Below are positions 33,468-42,466 of a stretch of 64,000 nt of DNA, piece after piece. The notes under the pieces were generated by a model, which made no database searches, was not told the DNA's origin, and saw only the letters and a list, made by a program, of their open reading frames with translations. Within the stretch, counting starts at the first letter, position 1. Each line of letters starts with the position of its first letter. This DNA comes from JAXGOI01 sp040767605 (lineage in GTDB: Bacteria; Bacillota; Dehalobacteriia; UBA4068), in assembly GCA_040767605.1 (NCBI GenBank), contig JAXGOI010000001.1, positions 1,793,662-1,857,661 of the forward strand, given 5' to 3'. The position numbers were made by a program, and so were the translations under genes.

Positions 33468-34703
33468 CTACCTTACCCTTGGAGGTAAATATAGTCGTTG
33501 GTCACGCAGCAGTGCGTAAACCAATCTGACAAATTTTCTGGCAGTAAGTGCGAGTGCGCGTTTGTGAGGACTTTTCGGTGCCTCGTGATACTTTAGCTCA
33601 TAGAAGCGTTTATACTCGGGATCGTGCCTTCTCACGAGGTTTGTTGCTTCAATAAGATAATATCTCAGGTAGCGATTGCCGGAGTTAATTAAATGTGTGT
33701 TATCGGCATCAAAGTTACCCGACTGGTATCGTGACCATGAAAGTCCAGCATATTTGGCCAAAGAGGCTTGGTCTTTAAACCGGTTAATACTGCCGATTTC
33801 TGAAAGGATTCCGGCAGAATAAACGGGACCAACACCTTTAATGGATGTCAGAGTGTTTGGTATAGCTTCCATGAGTGTGGAGATGGATTGATCAAGTGTT
33901 TTTAGTTGTTGTAAGTAGCTCTTTATGCTAATTACTGATACAGCCAGCACCTGATTCACCGAATCCTCCACAGTCTTTGGAAGGCGGTAAGAGCTTCTTG
34001 CAGCTTTTTGAATTCCGGCTGCCAGAGCTTCTGGATCCGCAAACTTACCTTTTCCTGTTGTGTTAATGAATATGGCTAATTCATCTAAAGGTATGTGAAC
34101 TATCTCATCAAGAGAGAATTCGCTCCCTGCTAGTTCTATTGCGGTTGCGCCAAGGTTATTTGAAAAGAGTTTTTCCTGGCACATTCCTGAGAACTTCAAG
34201 AACAGGTTGGTAAGATATCGATTCTTTTCTCTGACAATATTTTGAGCAACGAAGTAACGAGCTCTTGTGAGCCTCTGTAAAGCTTTATGTTGTTCATCAA
34301 AATATACTTCACGAAGATTGATACGCCCAAAGCGCAGACAATCTGCGATGACCCAGGCATCAACATCATCAGTCTTAGGAAGGTCACTATAAGCCTTTTT
34401 AAAGTTATGTACCTGCTTGGGGTTGAGTAAAAATACTTTAGTGTTGTACAGCTTAAGTGAAGGCTCTTGTTTTAAAAAGAAGATAAGACCATCACCGTAT
34501 ACCGATGTGGCTTCCAGACCGAAGGACACATCAGAAGAATTCGATTTCTCAGTGGCCTCAATAACACGTTCGACGATTTTAGCTGAGCCATGAGAATTGT
34601 TTTCCACAGACAGCTTGGACAGACGATTACCTTGTTGATCAAGAATACAGACCTTGTTTGATTTTGTACTAACATCAATACCAACAAAAATGCTATCAGA
34701 CAT
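33468..34703 (-). CDS. IS110-family transposase
   Basis: A 411-residue DEDD transposase. FVGIDVSTKSN (first Asp near residue 9), GLEATSVYG (Glu near 63) and TDDVDAWVIADCL (Asp pair near 112) form the RuvC-like site. The C-terminal Tnp_20 part has SIKGVGPVYSAGILSEIG near 289 and KYAGLSWSRYQSG near 318 with the expected serine. Full length and apparently intact. AGGAGG lies 8 bases before the start. IS110 enzymes recombine DNA under guidance of a bridge RNA from the element's non-coding end. Confidence 0.93.
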   Translation of the reverse strand: MSDSIFVGIDVSTKSNKVCILDQQGNRLSKLSVENNSHGSAKIVERVIEATEKSNSSDVSFGLEATSVYGDGLIFFLKQEPSLKLYNTKVFLLNPKQVHNFKKAYSDLPKTDDVDAWVIADCLRFGRINLREVYFDEQHKALQRLTRARYFVAQNIVREKNRYLTNLFLKFSGMCQEKLFSNNLGATAIELAGSEFSLDEIVHIPLDELAIFINTTGKGKFADPEALAAGIQKAARSSYRLPKTVEDSVNQVLAVSVISIKSYLQQLKTLDQSISTLMEAIPNTLTSIKGVGPVYSAGILSEIGSINRFKDQASLAKYAGLSWSRYQSGNFDADNTHLINSGNRYLRYYLIEATNLVRRHDPEYKRFYELKYHEAPKSPHKRALALTARKFVRLVYALLRDQRLYLPPRVR

Positions 34704-35156
34704 AGGATTTTCCTCCTTTCAGCAAAGTTATTTGAAGGTCGTTGAATTACCAAAGCCCTGTCTCCTTGAGCGTCGACACCCTCGCAATCAGAATCATTTT
34801 CTCAATCATTTGGCACGAATCCTGCCTGCCAACAGGTAATGACTTGAGAACAAACAACCAGCGGTTAGAAGATAAACTCAAGGTCAGGGGAACAGACTTT
34901 TTAAGAAGCAGCCCGAAGGCTCAACTAGGAGGAGAGAGAACTATTCCTCAATAACCTTCTAAGATTATTGTGCAACAGGGCTAAGGCAATATCAATTATG
35001 AAATTTAGCCACCAAGAATGGCAGCTTGTCCACCAGCTGGCAGAGTGGACGAAAAGATATGAAATATTAAGAAATGACGTTAATGATACTTCCAGTTATT
35101 AACTGGAAAAACGATAGAAATGTTTTAACAAATACAATTATACGAGGAGGAATATT
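34704..35156 (-). other. Transposase leader, candidate bridge-RNA region, and gap
   Basis: This 453-base gap holds the element's left non-coding end (about 34704-34990), including CCAGCGGTTA at 34858-34867 and short inverted repeats such as AGCCCGAAGGCT (34911-34922). Nearer the phage gene are a 34-codon ATG frame at 34998-35102 with no ribosome site and a TTCCAGTTA/TAACTGGAA inverted repeat (35090-35108). The bridge-RNA call is by analogy with IS110 relatives. Confidence 0.4.
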
Positions 35157-35540
35157 ATGGACAAGGAACGTAGCAGTCTGATAACTATAGGTGGCAAAGA
35201 ATATCGCCTTATTTTAACTACAAAAGCGACAAAGGAAATAGCAAAGCGTTATGGCGGTCTAGAAAATCTTGGTGAAAAGTTAATGAAGGCAGAAAACTTT
35301 GAGATGGCCCTAGAAGAAATTGTCTGGCTTATTGCACTTTTGGCTAATCAAAGCATTTTAATTAATAATAGACTTAATGGAGAAAAGGAAGAACTATTAA
35401 CCGAAGATGATGTTGAGCTTCTAACCTCCCCTCATGAGTTGGCAACATATAAAGATGCAATTATGGAAGCTATGTTTAAAGGAACTAAAAGACATATAGA
35501 ATCAGAGGACGAAAGCTCAAAAAACGAGCAAGTCGAGTAA
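35157..35540 (+). CDS. Tail assembly chaperone, short form (gpG-like)
   Basis: A 127-residue protein between tail tube and tape measure: ITIGGKEYRLILTTKATKEIAKRYG opens as in Firmicute tail chaperones (broken here at the glycine), with a hydrophobic helix WLIALLANQS and an acidic end. It coats the tape measure protein during assembly. GAGGAGG precedes the start. A slippery site before its stop gives a longer product ending at 35728. Confidence 0.88.
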   Translation: MDKERSSLITIGGKEYRLILTTKATKEIAKRYGGLENLGEKLMKAENFEMALEEIVWLIALLANQSILINNRLNGEKEELLTEDDVELLTSPHELATYKDAIMEAMFKGTKRHIESEDESSKNEQVE

Positions 35541-35728
35541 GCGATGAAGAATTGTTTGCTCGACTTATTTATTATGGAGTAACTCAGCTTCATAGACCAG
35601 AACCAGATGTTTGGCTTATGCCAATAGGGGAGATTTTGGATCAATGGGAAATTCACAAGCAATTTACTGGAATGGCAAAACCTAAAAGAGAAGTTTCTAT
35701 TGATGAGATTATTCCTATGGGAATCTAA
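35157..35728 (+). CDS. Tail assembly chaperone, -1 frameshift product (gpGT-like)
   Basis: Ribosomes slipping back one base at 35519-35525 leave the short frame and read on through 35525-35728. The extension of about 68 residues contains EELFARLIYYGVTQLHRP and EIHKQFTGMAKPKREV, typical of the T part. No separate start or ribosome site exists for this frame. The ratio of short to long product usually controls tail assembly. Confidence 0.82.
35519..35525 (+). promoter_or_regulatory. Slippery heptamer A AAA AAC
   Basis: AAAAAAC in the X XXY YYZ phase at 35519-35525. AAGTCGAG (35530-35537) pairs perfectly with CTCGACTT about 21 bases later, a plausible stimulatory stem. Confidence 0.85.
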
Positions 35729-35740
35729 GGAGGTGGTAAG

Positions 35741-38359
35741 GTGTCAGACTTTGGATTTAAAATTGGTATTGAGGGTGAAAAGCAGTTTAAAAATGCCCTT
35801 AGAGAAATCAATCAAAGCTTTAGGGTCTTAGGCTCAGAAATGAAACTTGTATCCTCTGAGTTTGATAAAAACGACAAATCCATTCAAGCCATTACAGCTA
35901 GAAACAACCAGCTTAATAAAGAAATAGATGCACAAAAAGAAAAAGTCTCTACTTTAGAAAAAGCATTATCTAATGCTGCCGCCTCCTTTGGTGAAAATGA
36001 TAGAAGAACTCTCTCTTGGCAGACACAGCTTAACAATGCCAATGCCGAACTAAATAATATGGAACGTGAATTAAAAGAATCTCAAGAAGAAGTAAAAAGG
36101 CTCAATAGAGAAAAGCTTGATAAACTTGTAGGTGGCTTAAAACAGGCTGGAGAGATTGCTGGTAAAACCCTAGTTGCAGGACTAAAAGCGGCTGCAGCAG
36201 CTATGGCTGCAATAGGTGCAGGTGCTGTAGCTACAGGCAAATGGATAAAGGACTCTTTGAATGTTTACGCTGACTATGAAGATTCCATGAAACAAGTGCA
36301 AGCAACTATGGGACTTACTGGCGTGGAAGGCGAAGAGGCATTTAAAAAACTTTCAGAGGCAGCTAAAGAGGCTGGTGCTAGTACAAGATTTTCTGCTTCC
36401 GAATCGGCTGATGCCTTAAACTACCTAGCCCTCGCTGGTTATGATGCTGAACAGGCCATTGATGCACTTCCAGGAGTTTTAACCCTAGCAGCTGCAGGTG
36501 GCATGGATTTAGCCAAAGCATCAGATCTTGTTACTGACTCTATGGCAGCCTTAGGACTTGAGATTTCAGATATGGATTCCTATATGGATATGATGGCTAG
36601 GACTTCTCAAAAGTCTAATACCGATGTTCAGCAACTTGGGGAAGGTATCTTAGTGGCTGGGGCCACCATGAAAAATGCAGGACAAGAACTTGATACATTA
36701 AATGTCATGCTTGGTGTTCTTGCAAACCGTGGTATCAAGGGCTCAGAAGGTGGAACAAAACTTAGAAATGTTATTATGTCACTTACTTCTCCGACTTCTG
36801 CTGCAGCAAAAGAACTAAATTCTTTAGGGATTAGTGTGACAGACTCATCAGGTAATATTCGTGAAATGAATGAAATCTTTGAAGACCTAAATGAAAAACT
36901 TGGTGGTCTATCCGAATCAGATAAAATGAATGCACTGAGTAACATCTTTAACAAACAAGACCTTGCAGCAGTTAACGCACTTTTATCTGGTACTGGCGAT
37001 GAGATGAATAACCTCTATAACGAACTTGCCAATGCTGAAGGTGCAGCTGTGCAAATGTCTGAAACCATGGAAAGCGGACTTGCAGGTTCTGTTCGAAGTT
37101 TAAAGTCAGCTTATGAAGGGTTACAAATAACAATTGGCGAGCAGTTTTCAGATATGGCTGGTGAGGTTGTTGGGGATGTGACTTCCCTTGTAAGAGATGT
37201 AACAGCAATTTTAAATGATGGTTTTCAGGAAGGTGATATTACCGCCATTGGCGAGAGAATATCATCTTTTTTAATGGATGGAATTAAAAGAATTAGTGAA
37301 TACCTCCCTGAAGTTATTGAAATGGTCTCCATCATGCTAACTGAACTTGTGAATGTATTAGTAGCTTTACTGCCTACTCTCTTACCTCCACTTTTAGAAG
37401 GGGCTATTGCACTTCTAACAGGTATTATTGATGCCATAGTAGGCAATATTGAACCTTTAATTGAAATGGTGGTTTATTTGGTAACTACAGTAGCAGAATT
37501 TATTATTGAGAACTTACCTCTACTTATTGAGGCAGCTATACAAATAGTTGTAGCCCTTGCTCTAGGAATTGCAGATGCCTTGCCAGAATTAATTCCATCA
37601 ATTGTTGAGGCTATAATTTTAATAGTTGATACCTTATTAAATAATATGGATCAGATACTTAACGCAGCTTTGCAAATAATCATGGGACTGGCTAAGGGAT
37701 TAGTTGATGCTCTGCCAAGGTTAATAGAAGCACTACCAAAAATAATAAGTGGGATAATTAATTTTATTACAAACAATCTTCCTCTTATTATTGATATGGG
37801 AATTAAGATTGTACTTCAGCTTGCCGTTGGATTAATAAAAGCAATACCACAGCTTGTAGCAGCAATCCCTCAAATTATAACAGCTATTATTACTGGAATT
37901 GGAAAAGCAGCAATTTCAATAGTTCAAGTAGGTAAAAATATAGTAACTGGTTTATGGAATGGCATCTCTTCAATGGTATCTTGGATTAAGGATAAGATTA
38001 GTGGTTTCGTAGGTGGAATTGTAAGTGGTGTTAAAGGAGTTCTTGGTATTAAATCACCTTCTACTGTCTTTGCAGGTATTGGTGATAATATGGCTATTGG
38101 TCTTGGCGAAGGTTTTGATAAGGCCATGAACAAGGTTTCAGATGATATTGAAGGAGCAATACCTAGGGATTTTGATGTGGATTCGAATGTAAATATAAAT
38201 GGAACTGGTGGACTTGCACCATCTATGAATACTGGACCACTTGTTACAGTTCAGCAAATGATTGTAAGAAGTGAAGATGATATTAGAAAGGTTTCACAAG
38301 AATTATATAATCTAATGCAAACAGGCTCTAGAGCTCAAGGAAGATTCATCACAGTATAA
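35741..38359 (+). CDS. Tape measure protein
   Basis: An 872-residue protein setting tail length. Residues ~35-130 are coiled coil (LNKEIDAQKEKVSTLEKAL; ERELKESQEEVKRLNREKL). A tape-measure core follows (GASTRFSASESADALNYLALAG near 210). Long hydrophobic helices alternating with proline turns occupy ~500-770 (IIDAIVGNIEPLIEMVVYL). The end has the GIKSPSTVFAGIG block common in Firmicute phages. It starts with GTG after AAGGAGGTGG. It is short for the family, implying a tail of moderate length. Confidence 0.93.
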   Translation: MSDFGFKIGIEGEKQFKNALREINQSFRVLGSEMKLVSSEFDKNDKSIQAITARNNQLNKEIDAQKEKVSTLEKALSNAAASFGENDRRTLSWQTQLNNANAELNNMERELKESQEEVKRLNREKLDKLVGGLKQAGEIAGKTLVAGLKAAAAAMAAIGAGAVATGKWIKDSLNVYADYEDSMKQVQATMGLTGVEGEEAFKKLSEAAKEAGASTRFSASESADALNYLALAGYDAEQAIDALPGVLTLAAAGGMDLAKASDLVTDSMAALGLEISDMDSYMDMMARTSQKSNTDVQQLGEGILVAGATMKNAGQELDTLNVMLGVLANRGIKGSEGGTKLRNVIMSLTSPTSAAAKELNSLGISVTDSSGNIREMNEIFEDLNEKLGGLSESDKMNALSNIFNKQDLAAVNALLSGTGDEMNNLYNELANAEGAAVQMSETMESGLAGSVRSLKSAYEGLQITIGEQFSDMAGEVVGDVTSLVRDVTAILNDGFQEGDITAIGERISSFLMDGIKRISEYLPEVIEMVSIMLTELVNVLVALLPTLLPPLLEGAIALLTGIIDAIVGNIEPLIEMVVYLVTTVAEFIIENLPLLIEAAIQIVVALALGIADALPELIPSIVEAIILIVDTLLNNMDQILNAALQIIMGLAKGLVDALPRLIEALPKIISGIINFITNNLPLIIDMGIKIVLQLAVGLIKAIPQLVAAIPQIITAIITGIGKAAISIVQVGKNIVTGLWNGISSMVSWIKDKISGFVGGIVSGVKGVLGIKSPSTVFAGIGDNMAIGLGEGFDKAMNKVSDDIEGAIPRDFDVDSNVNINGTGGLAPSMNTGPLVTVQQMIVRSEDDIRKVSQELYNLMQTGSRAQGRFITV

Positions 38360-38371
38360 GGAGGTTGATGT

Positions 38372-39145
38372 ATGGGCTTTATGTATAATGGTATTCATTC
38401 TAAAAACATGAAACTAAAAGCAAGACTTACAAGCTGGCAAGCATCTCCTCCCCTTAGAAATTCTTATGAGATTGTTCCTGGTAAAGTAGGTATTGCTGAT
38501 TTTGGATGTGACAGCTCTGAAAGGTATATTAAAGTTAATTGCAATATTTATCCTCAAAGAACCTTTGAAAACCTAGTAAAAGTACTAGATGATATATCTG
38601 CATGGCTAAATCCTTTGGAAGGACTAAAACAATTAGTTCTAGATGATGTGCCTGACAGATTCTTTTTAGCAAGATTAAATACAGAAATAGACTGTGAAAG
38701 AATATTAAGTAGTGCAGGCTCCTTTGAATTAACCTTTATTTGCCCAGACCCTAACGGCTATGCAATTACAGATGAGCAATTTACTCTTTCACTCACAGGC
38801 TCTCATGAATTAGTGCGAAATATAGGAAATATAAATTCTTACCCTATTTATCAGCTAAAAGGAAATATTGATAGTTCGTCATCGTCTTTTGTGACAATCA
38901 CTACAAATGGTGAAGAATTAAAGCTTATAGGAAGACTAGCTTCAAATGAAATTTTAGTCATAGATAGTTTATTGCTGACTGCAAAAGTTACTGATTTAAA
39001 CGGCAATACACTAAGAAATGGATTGCCTATTTTAGATGAACTTAATTTCCCTATTCTAAATAAAGGAAGTAATGAAATTATAATAAACACCAATAATGCA
39101 ACTTTTTCAGAATTAAACATTTTAGCAAATAGCTGCTGGAGGTGA
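38372..39145 (+). CDS. Distal tail protein (Dit-like)
   Basis: A 257-residue siphovirus tail-tip hub: MGFMYNGIHSKNMKLKAR is typical, SERYIKVNCNIYPQRTFENL and WLNPLEGLKQLVLDDVPDR mark the N-terminal ring domain, and a galectin-like C-terminal half follows. It joins the tail tube to the baseplate. Stop TGA overlaps the next start region. Confidence 0.87.
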   Translation: MGFMYNGIHSKNMKLKARLTSWQASPPLRNSYEIVPGKVGIADFGCDSSERYIKVNCNIYPQRTFENLVKVLDDISAWLNPLEGLKQLVLDDVPDRFFLARLNTEIDCERILSSAGSFELTFICPDPNGYAITDEQFTLSLTGSHELVRNIGNINSYPIYQLKGNIDSSSSSFVTITTNGEELKLIGRLASNEILVIDSLLLTAKVTDLNGNTLRNGLPILDELNFPILNKGSNEIIINTNNATFSELNILANSCWR

Positions 39146-41673
39146 TGATTTTGGCTATAAAATCAGTATTGACTTCACAAGTAGATTTTACAGGAGAATT
39201 TCCTGTTAGTAATAAAACTGTAGCTCTTTGGAGATTCAACGAAACTGCACCAGATAGTAATAATATGATTGCAGATGCCTCTGGATTTAACAGAGACTTT
39301 TATGTATCAGCTTGGTCAGGAACATCTGCATCTTTTCCTGCAAGTAGACTAGGTAGGTTTTTTAGGCAAAACATCATTAATCCAACAAGTGAAAAAACTC
39401 ATTTAATAGCTACCAATGATGGTGGCTTTTTTACTGATTTAGGAGAAAAAATAGTTGTAGGTGGTTGGATAAACCCTACCACTTATTCCATTGGTCAGAC
39501 CTTTATCCCCATTTTTAATACTAGACAGGGTCCTGGTCAGCCAATCTTTTATGTATCTTTATATCAAGGGCGACCACGATTGATGCTATATAATGCCTCG
39601 GGGACACTGATTTATGATCAATCAGAAACACCTCCCATCACTCTAAAGAACAACGGTTGGTACTTCTTTGCTTCCATTATCGAAGTAAATAATAAACAAG
39701 TACAAAACTTACTTTGTGATCGTAGTGATGGGGCTGTTTGGCAATCTCCAATTAGGAGCTTTACTGGTGAATTAAATAAATCTTGCACCGCAGATATTGT
39801 AATGGGGATGCATGCAAATACTTATTATTACGCTGGTGGTTTTGATGATTGGTTTTATGAAAAAGATTCTGATTTAAATATGGATGATCTTATTTTTTAT
39901 TTTAAATCTTCACTGCTTGCTAATGGTGGAGATAGTTCCTCAGATGTAGATGCTATCAAAGAAGCAGGAGCTGTTTTATTAAAAGAAACTGATGGCTCTT
40001 ATCCTTCAAGTGGAATCTTATATACAACAGCGGCTCTTTGTAATCTTTCTGGAACTGGCAGGGTTTCTGTAACAAGTGAATATACTGCAGGAATAACTTC
40101 TATAAGTTTAGTTGAAACTTCTACTTCAGATGATTTGGATAGCTGGACTGCATGGCAGACCATTGGTTCAAGTGGTGAGTTGCAATCACCAAATAAAGCT
40201 TATATTCGTTACAGAATCACATTAACAACACAGGATTCAAGTAAGACTCCTAGATTTTTAGAAATACAGCTTCATGATATCCCAAGACCACCTTATGAAA
40301 AATTAGGTTTTGCAAGGCCAGTAGTATTAAATTCTGATGGAGCATGGGAATCGGTACTTGATAATGCTTTTGATATTTTAGTTACAAGTGAAGTAAACGG
40401 TGCTGATATTTTAGAATTTAAACTTCCCTTCCATGACCCTAAAAGGGAAACATTAGATAATGAAAAGCAAGTTCAAATTGTAAATGATGTCTATCGTATA
40501 AGGACTATAAAAGATGAAAAGAGTTCTGATGGCAAAGTAGTAACTATTGTTTATGCAGAAGCCGCCTTTTATGATTTATCATTTAGTACAGAAAAAGAAG
40601 CAAGAGACTTTATTGCTGAAACTCCTGATGCTCCTATGAATTATGCCTTACTTGGAACAGGCTGGTCAGTAGGAAATGTCACGGTAACTACAAAGAGAAC
40701 TTGGCAATCTACAGAAAAGAATGCTTTATCTATCCTTAGGGCTACTCAAAATATTCATGGTGGTGATTTAATTTTTGATAGTGCTAATCGCCTCGTCCAC
40801 CTTTTGACCTTTGGTGGGACTGATAGCGGAGCACTATTTTCATATAAAAAGAATATGAAAAGTATAGAGCGGGTTGTAGATACAAGAAGCCTTATTACTA
40901 GGCTTTATGTTTATGGTAAAGACGGGATGACTTTTGCTTCAATTAATGGAAATAAGGAGTATGTAGAAGATTTTTCTTATTCATCTGAAGTAAGGGTGGG
41001 AACTCTTGATGCCTCCTCCTTTACTAACCCCTATCAGATGCTTGAGTTTGCCAATATGCGTCTAGGTCAGTATGCTAAGCCTAGAATTTCCTATGTCCTA
41101 TCAGCTATGGACTTATCTGTCTTAACTGGATATGAACATGAAACTTGGAAACTAGGAGATATTGTAACTGTTCATGATAAAGAATTGAATCTATTAGTAA
41201 AAATAAGAGTTATTCGCAGGCAATATAATTTACAAGAACCGTGGAAGACGGTGCTGGAATTATCAACTAAATTAAGAGAACTAGGTGATTCCTCAGCCCA
41301 ATGGGATAAAGCGGCAGACATACTTTCTTCCACTGATGTTCTTGATAGACAAGAAGTGAAAGATTTAGTTCCATTTAATCACCTAAGAAACTCAAGAGCT
41401 GATGATGGTATGACCTACTGGCTTAATTCTGGGTTTACTGTTGATCCTAATAATGGAGTGTCGGGAGATGCTTCATTTATGGCTGAGGGAGTTCTAGGTA
41501 TGACAAAGAGTTTATCTCAGACTGTTTATCCTGCAAATAGAAGAAGTTATACAATATCTGCTCAAATAGCATCAGAGAATCTTCAAAAAGGTACGAATGG
41601 TCAAGTAGGAATTGAAGTGCTTATTGAATATGAAGATGGGACAACTGAAACTAGACTTATTGAACTATTTTAG
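39145..41673 (+). CDS. Tail protein with LamG-like and endopeptidase-tail (Tal) domains
   Basis: An 842-residue tail-tip protein. Residues ~20-250 look like a LamG/concanavalin-type domain (TVALWRFNETAPDSN; INPTTYSIGQTF). About 390-720 is a prophage endopeptidase tail domain (ADILEFKLPFHDPKRETLDN; TWKLGDIVTVHDKE). The last ~90 residues start a jelly-roll (NHLRNSRADDGMTYWLNSGF) that stops after TETRLIELF, apparently incomplete. Start choice is uncertain: GTG 39142, ATG 39145 or TTG 39151, the last having the best spacing from GGAGG. Confidence 0.82.
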   Translation: MILAIKSVLTSQVDFTGEFPVSNKTVALWRFNETAPDSNNMIADASGFNRDFYVSAWSGTSASFPASRLGRFFRQNIINPTSEKTHLIATNDGGFFTDLGEKIVVGGWINPTTYSIGQTFIPIFNTRQGPGQPIFYVSLYQGRPRLMLYNASGTLIYDQSETPPITLKNNGWYFFASIIEVNNKQVQNLLCDRSDGAVWQSPIRSFTGELNKSCTADIVMGMHANTYYYAGGFDDWFYEKDSDLNMDDLIFYFKSSLLANGGDSSSDVDAIKEAGAVLLKETDGSYPSSGILYTTAALCNLSGTGRVSVTSEYTAGITSISLVETSTSDDLDSWTAWQTIGSSGELQSPNKAYIRYRITLTTQDSSKTPRFLEIQLHDIPRPPYEKLGFARPVVLNSDGAWESVLDNAFDILVTSEVNGADILEFKLPFHDPKRETLDNEKQVQIVNDVYRIRTIKDEKSSDGKVVTIVYAEAAFYDLSFSTEKEARDFIAETPDAPMNYALLGTGWSVGNVTVTTKRTWQSTEKNALSILRATQNIHGGDLIFDSANRLVHLLTFGGTDSGALFSYKKNMKSIERVVDTRSLITRLYVYGKDGMTFASINGNKEYVEDFSYSSEVRVGTLDASSFTNPYQMLEFANMRLGQYAKPRISYVLSAMDLSVLTGYEHETWKLGDIVTVHDKELNLLVKIRVIRRQYNLQEPWKTVLELSTKLRELGDSSAQWDKAADILSSTDVLDRQEVKDLVPFNHLRNSRADDGMTYWLNSGFTVDPNNGVSGDASFMAEGVLGMTKSLSQTVYPANRRSYTISAQIASENLQKGTNGQVGIEVLIEYEDGTTETRLIELF

Positions 41674-41687
41674 GAAGGAGCATTGTA

Positions 41688-41876
41688 ATGGTGTTTTTTA
41701 ATCAAACAGCCCATAATATTTCATCTAGTAAAAGAATTAAATCTCTGACTATCCGATTATTTGTTTCTGATTGTACTGGGGCTGTTTATTTTACAGATTT
41801 ATTTTTACAAGGCGGCTCCATTGCTACTGGTTGGGCTGGTCATGTTTCAGAAATCAAATGGACACTTGACGGGTAG
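41688..41876 (+). CDS. Small tail protein, C-terminal half of a jelly-roll
   Basis: A 62-residue protein with RIKSLTIRLFVSDCTGAVYF then TDLFLQGG, the closing strands of a carbohydrate-binding jelly-roll like the one begun at the end of the preceding gene. AAGGAG lies 7 bases upstream, so it can be translated by itself. It is paralogous to the first 45 residues of the next protein. Either split modules are normal here, or a stop/frameshift separated them. Confidence 0.6.
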   Translation: MVFFNQTAHNISSSKRIKSLTIRLFVSDCTGAVYFTDLFLQGGSIATGWAGHVSEIKWTLDG

Positions 41877-41884
41877 GTGAAGAA

Positions 41885-42466
41885 ATGGCAGCTATTTTTA
41901 CAAGGTTTTCTGAGACTATTAATTTAAAAGAAAATAAAAAGATATTTAGTATAGCTATAAAACCCTTTATTGCTGATTGCACAGGAAAGGTATACTTTAC
42001 AGATATTCAAGTCCAAGAAGGTGATAAATTAACAGGATATACTCCTAATACAGAAACAATGCTTAAAAAATATCGTGTGAATGGGACTATTGTTCCTGCT
42101 AGATTTTATAACGGAATTGTGAGAAGTAAAGAAACACTTGTCCTTTTTAATTTAGGCAGTACATCAGCAGGTCTTGATTGTCATATATACCCTATTCAAA
42201 ACATGGCTAGTGGTAGTATTGAATTATCTCAAAGTGCTGGTGCTCACAGATTAAAGCTTAAATCCTCTGTGAATAAAGATGATGAGATTTCAATAAAAGC
42301 ATCAACACGAGAGTGCCTTAAAAATGGTAGCCCTACTGAGAAAGAGGGCTTTTTTCAATATACAGCAGCAGGTGATAGTAAACATATAGTAACGCTTGAG
42401 GATAGTAAATCTGCAAGGGTTTTATTTGAGTTTCAAGAAATGCAAGAAGGAAGTGAACGCCTATGA
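41885..42466 (+). CDS. Tail protein with jelly-roll end domain
   Basis: A 193-residue protein. Residues 1-50 (FSIAIKPFIADCTGKVYFTD then IQVQEGDKLTGY) repeat the module of the preceding small protein; the remainder is a beta-rich domain (GLDCHIYPIQNMASGSIELS) perhaps used for receptor or sugar contact. It ends with an ATGA overlap with the glycosidase-like tail protein. Confidence 0.65.
   Translation: MAAIFTRFSETINLKENKKIFSIAIKPFIADCTGKVYFTDIQVQEGDKLTGYTPNTETMLKKYRVNGTIVPARFYNGIVRSKETLVLFNLGSTSAGLDCHIYPIQNMASGSIELSQSAGAHRLKLKSSVNKDDEISIKASTRECLKNGSPTEKEGFFQYTAAGDSKHIVTLEDSKSARVLFEFQEMQEGSERL

Larger units (their letters stand above)
33317..35110 (-). mobile_element. IS110-family insertion element (ends approximate)
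   Basis: One DEDD-type transposase on the minus strand with about 150 bases beyond its stop and about 400 bases before its start. IS110 elements lack clear terminal inverted repeats, so exact ends could not be set. It lies between the major tail gene and the tail chaperone gene without breaking either. Confidence 0.7.

Noticed and set aside
34998..35102. 34-codon open frame between the IS element and the tail chaperone gene
   Set aside because: It has no ribosome site and no recognised sequence; kept only as a note in the gap entry.
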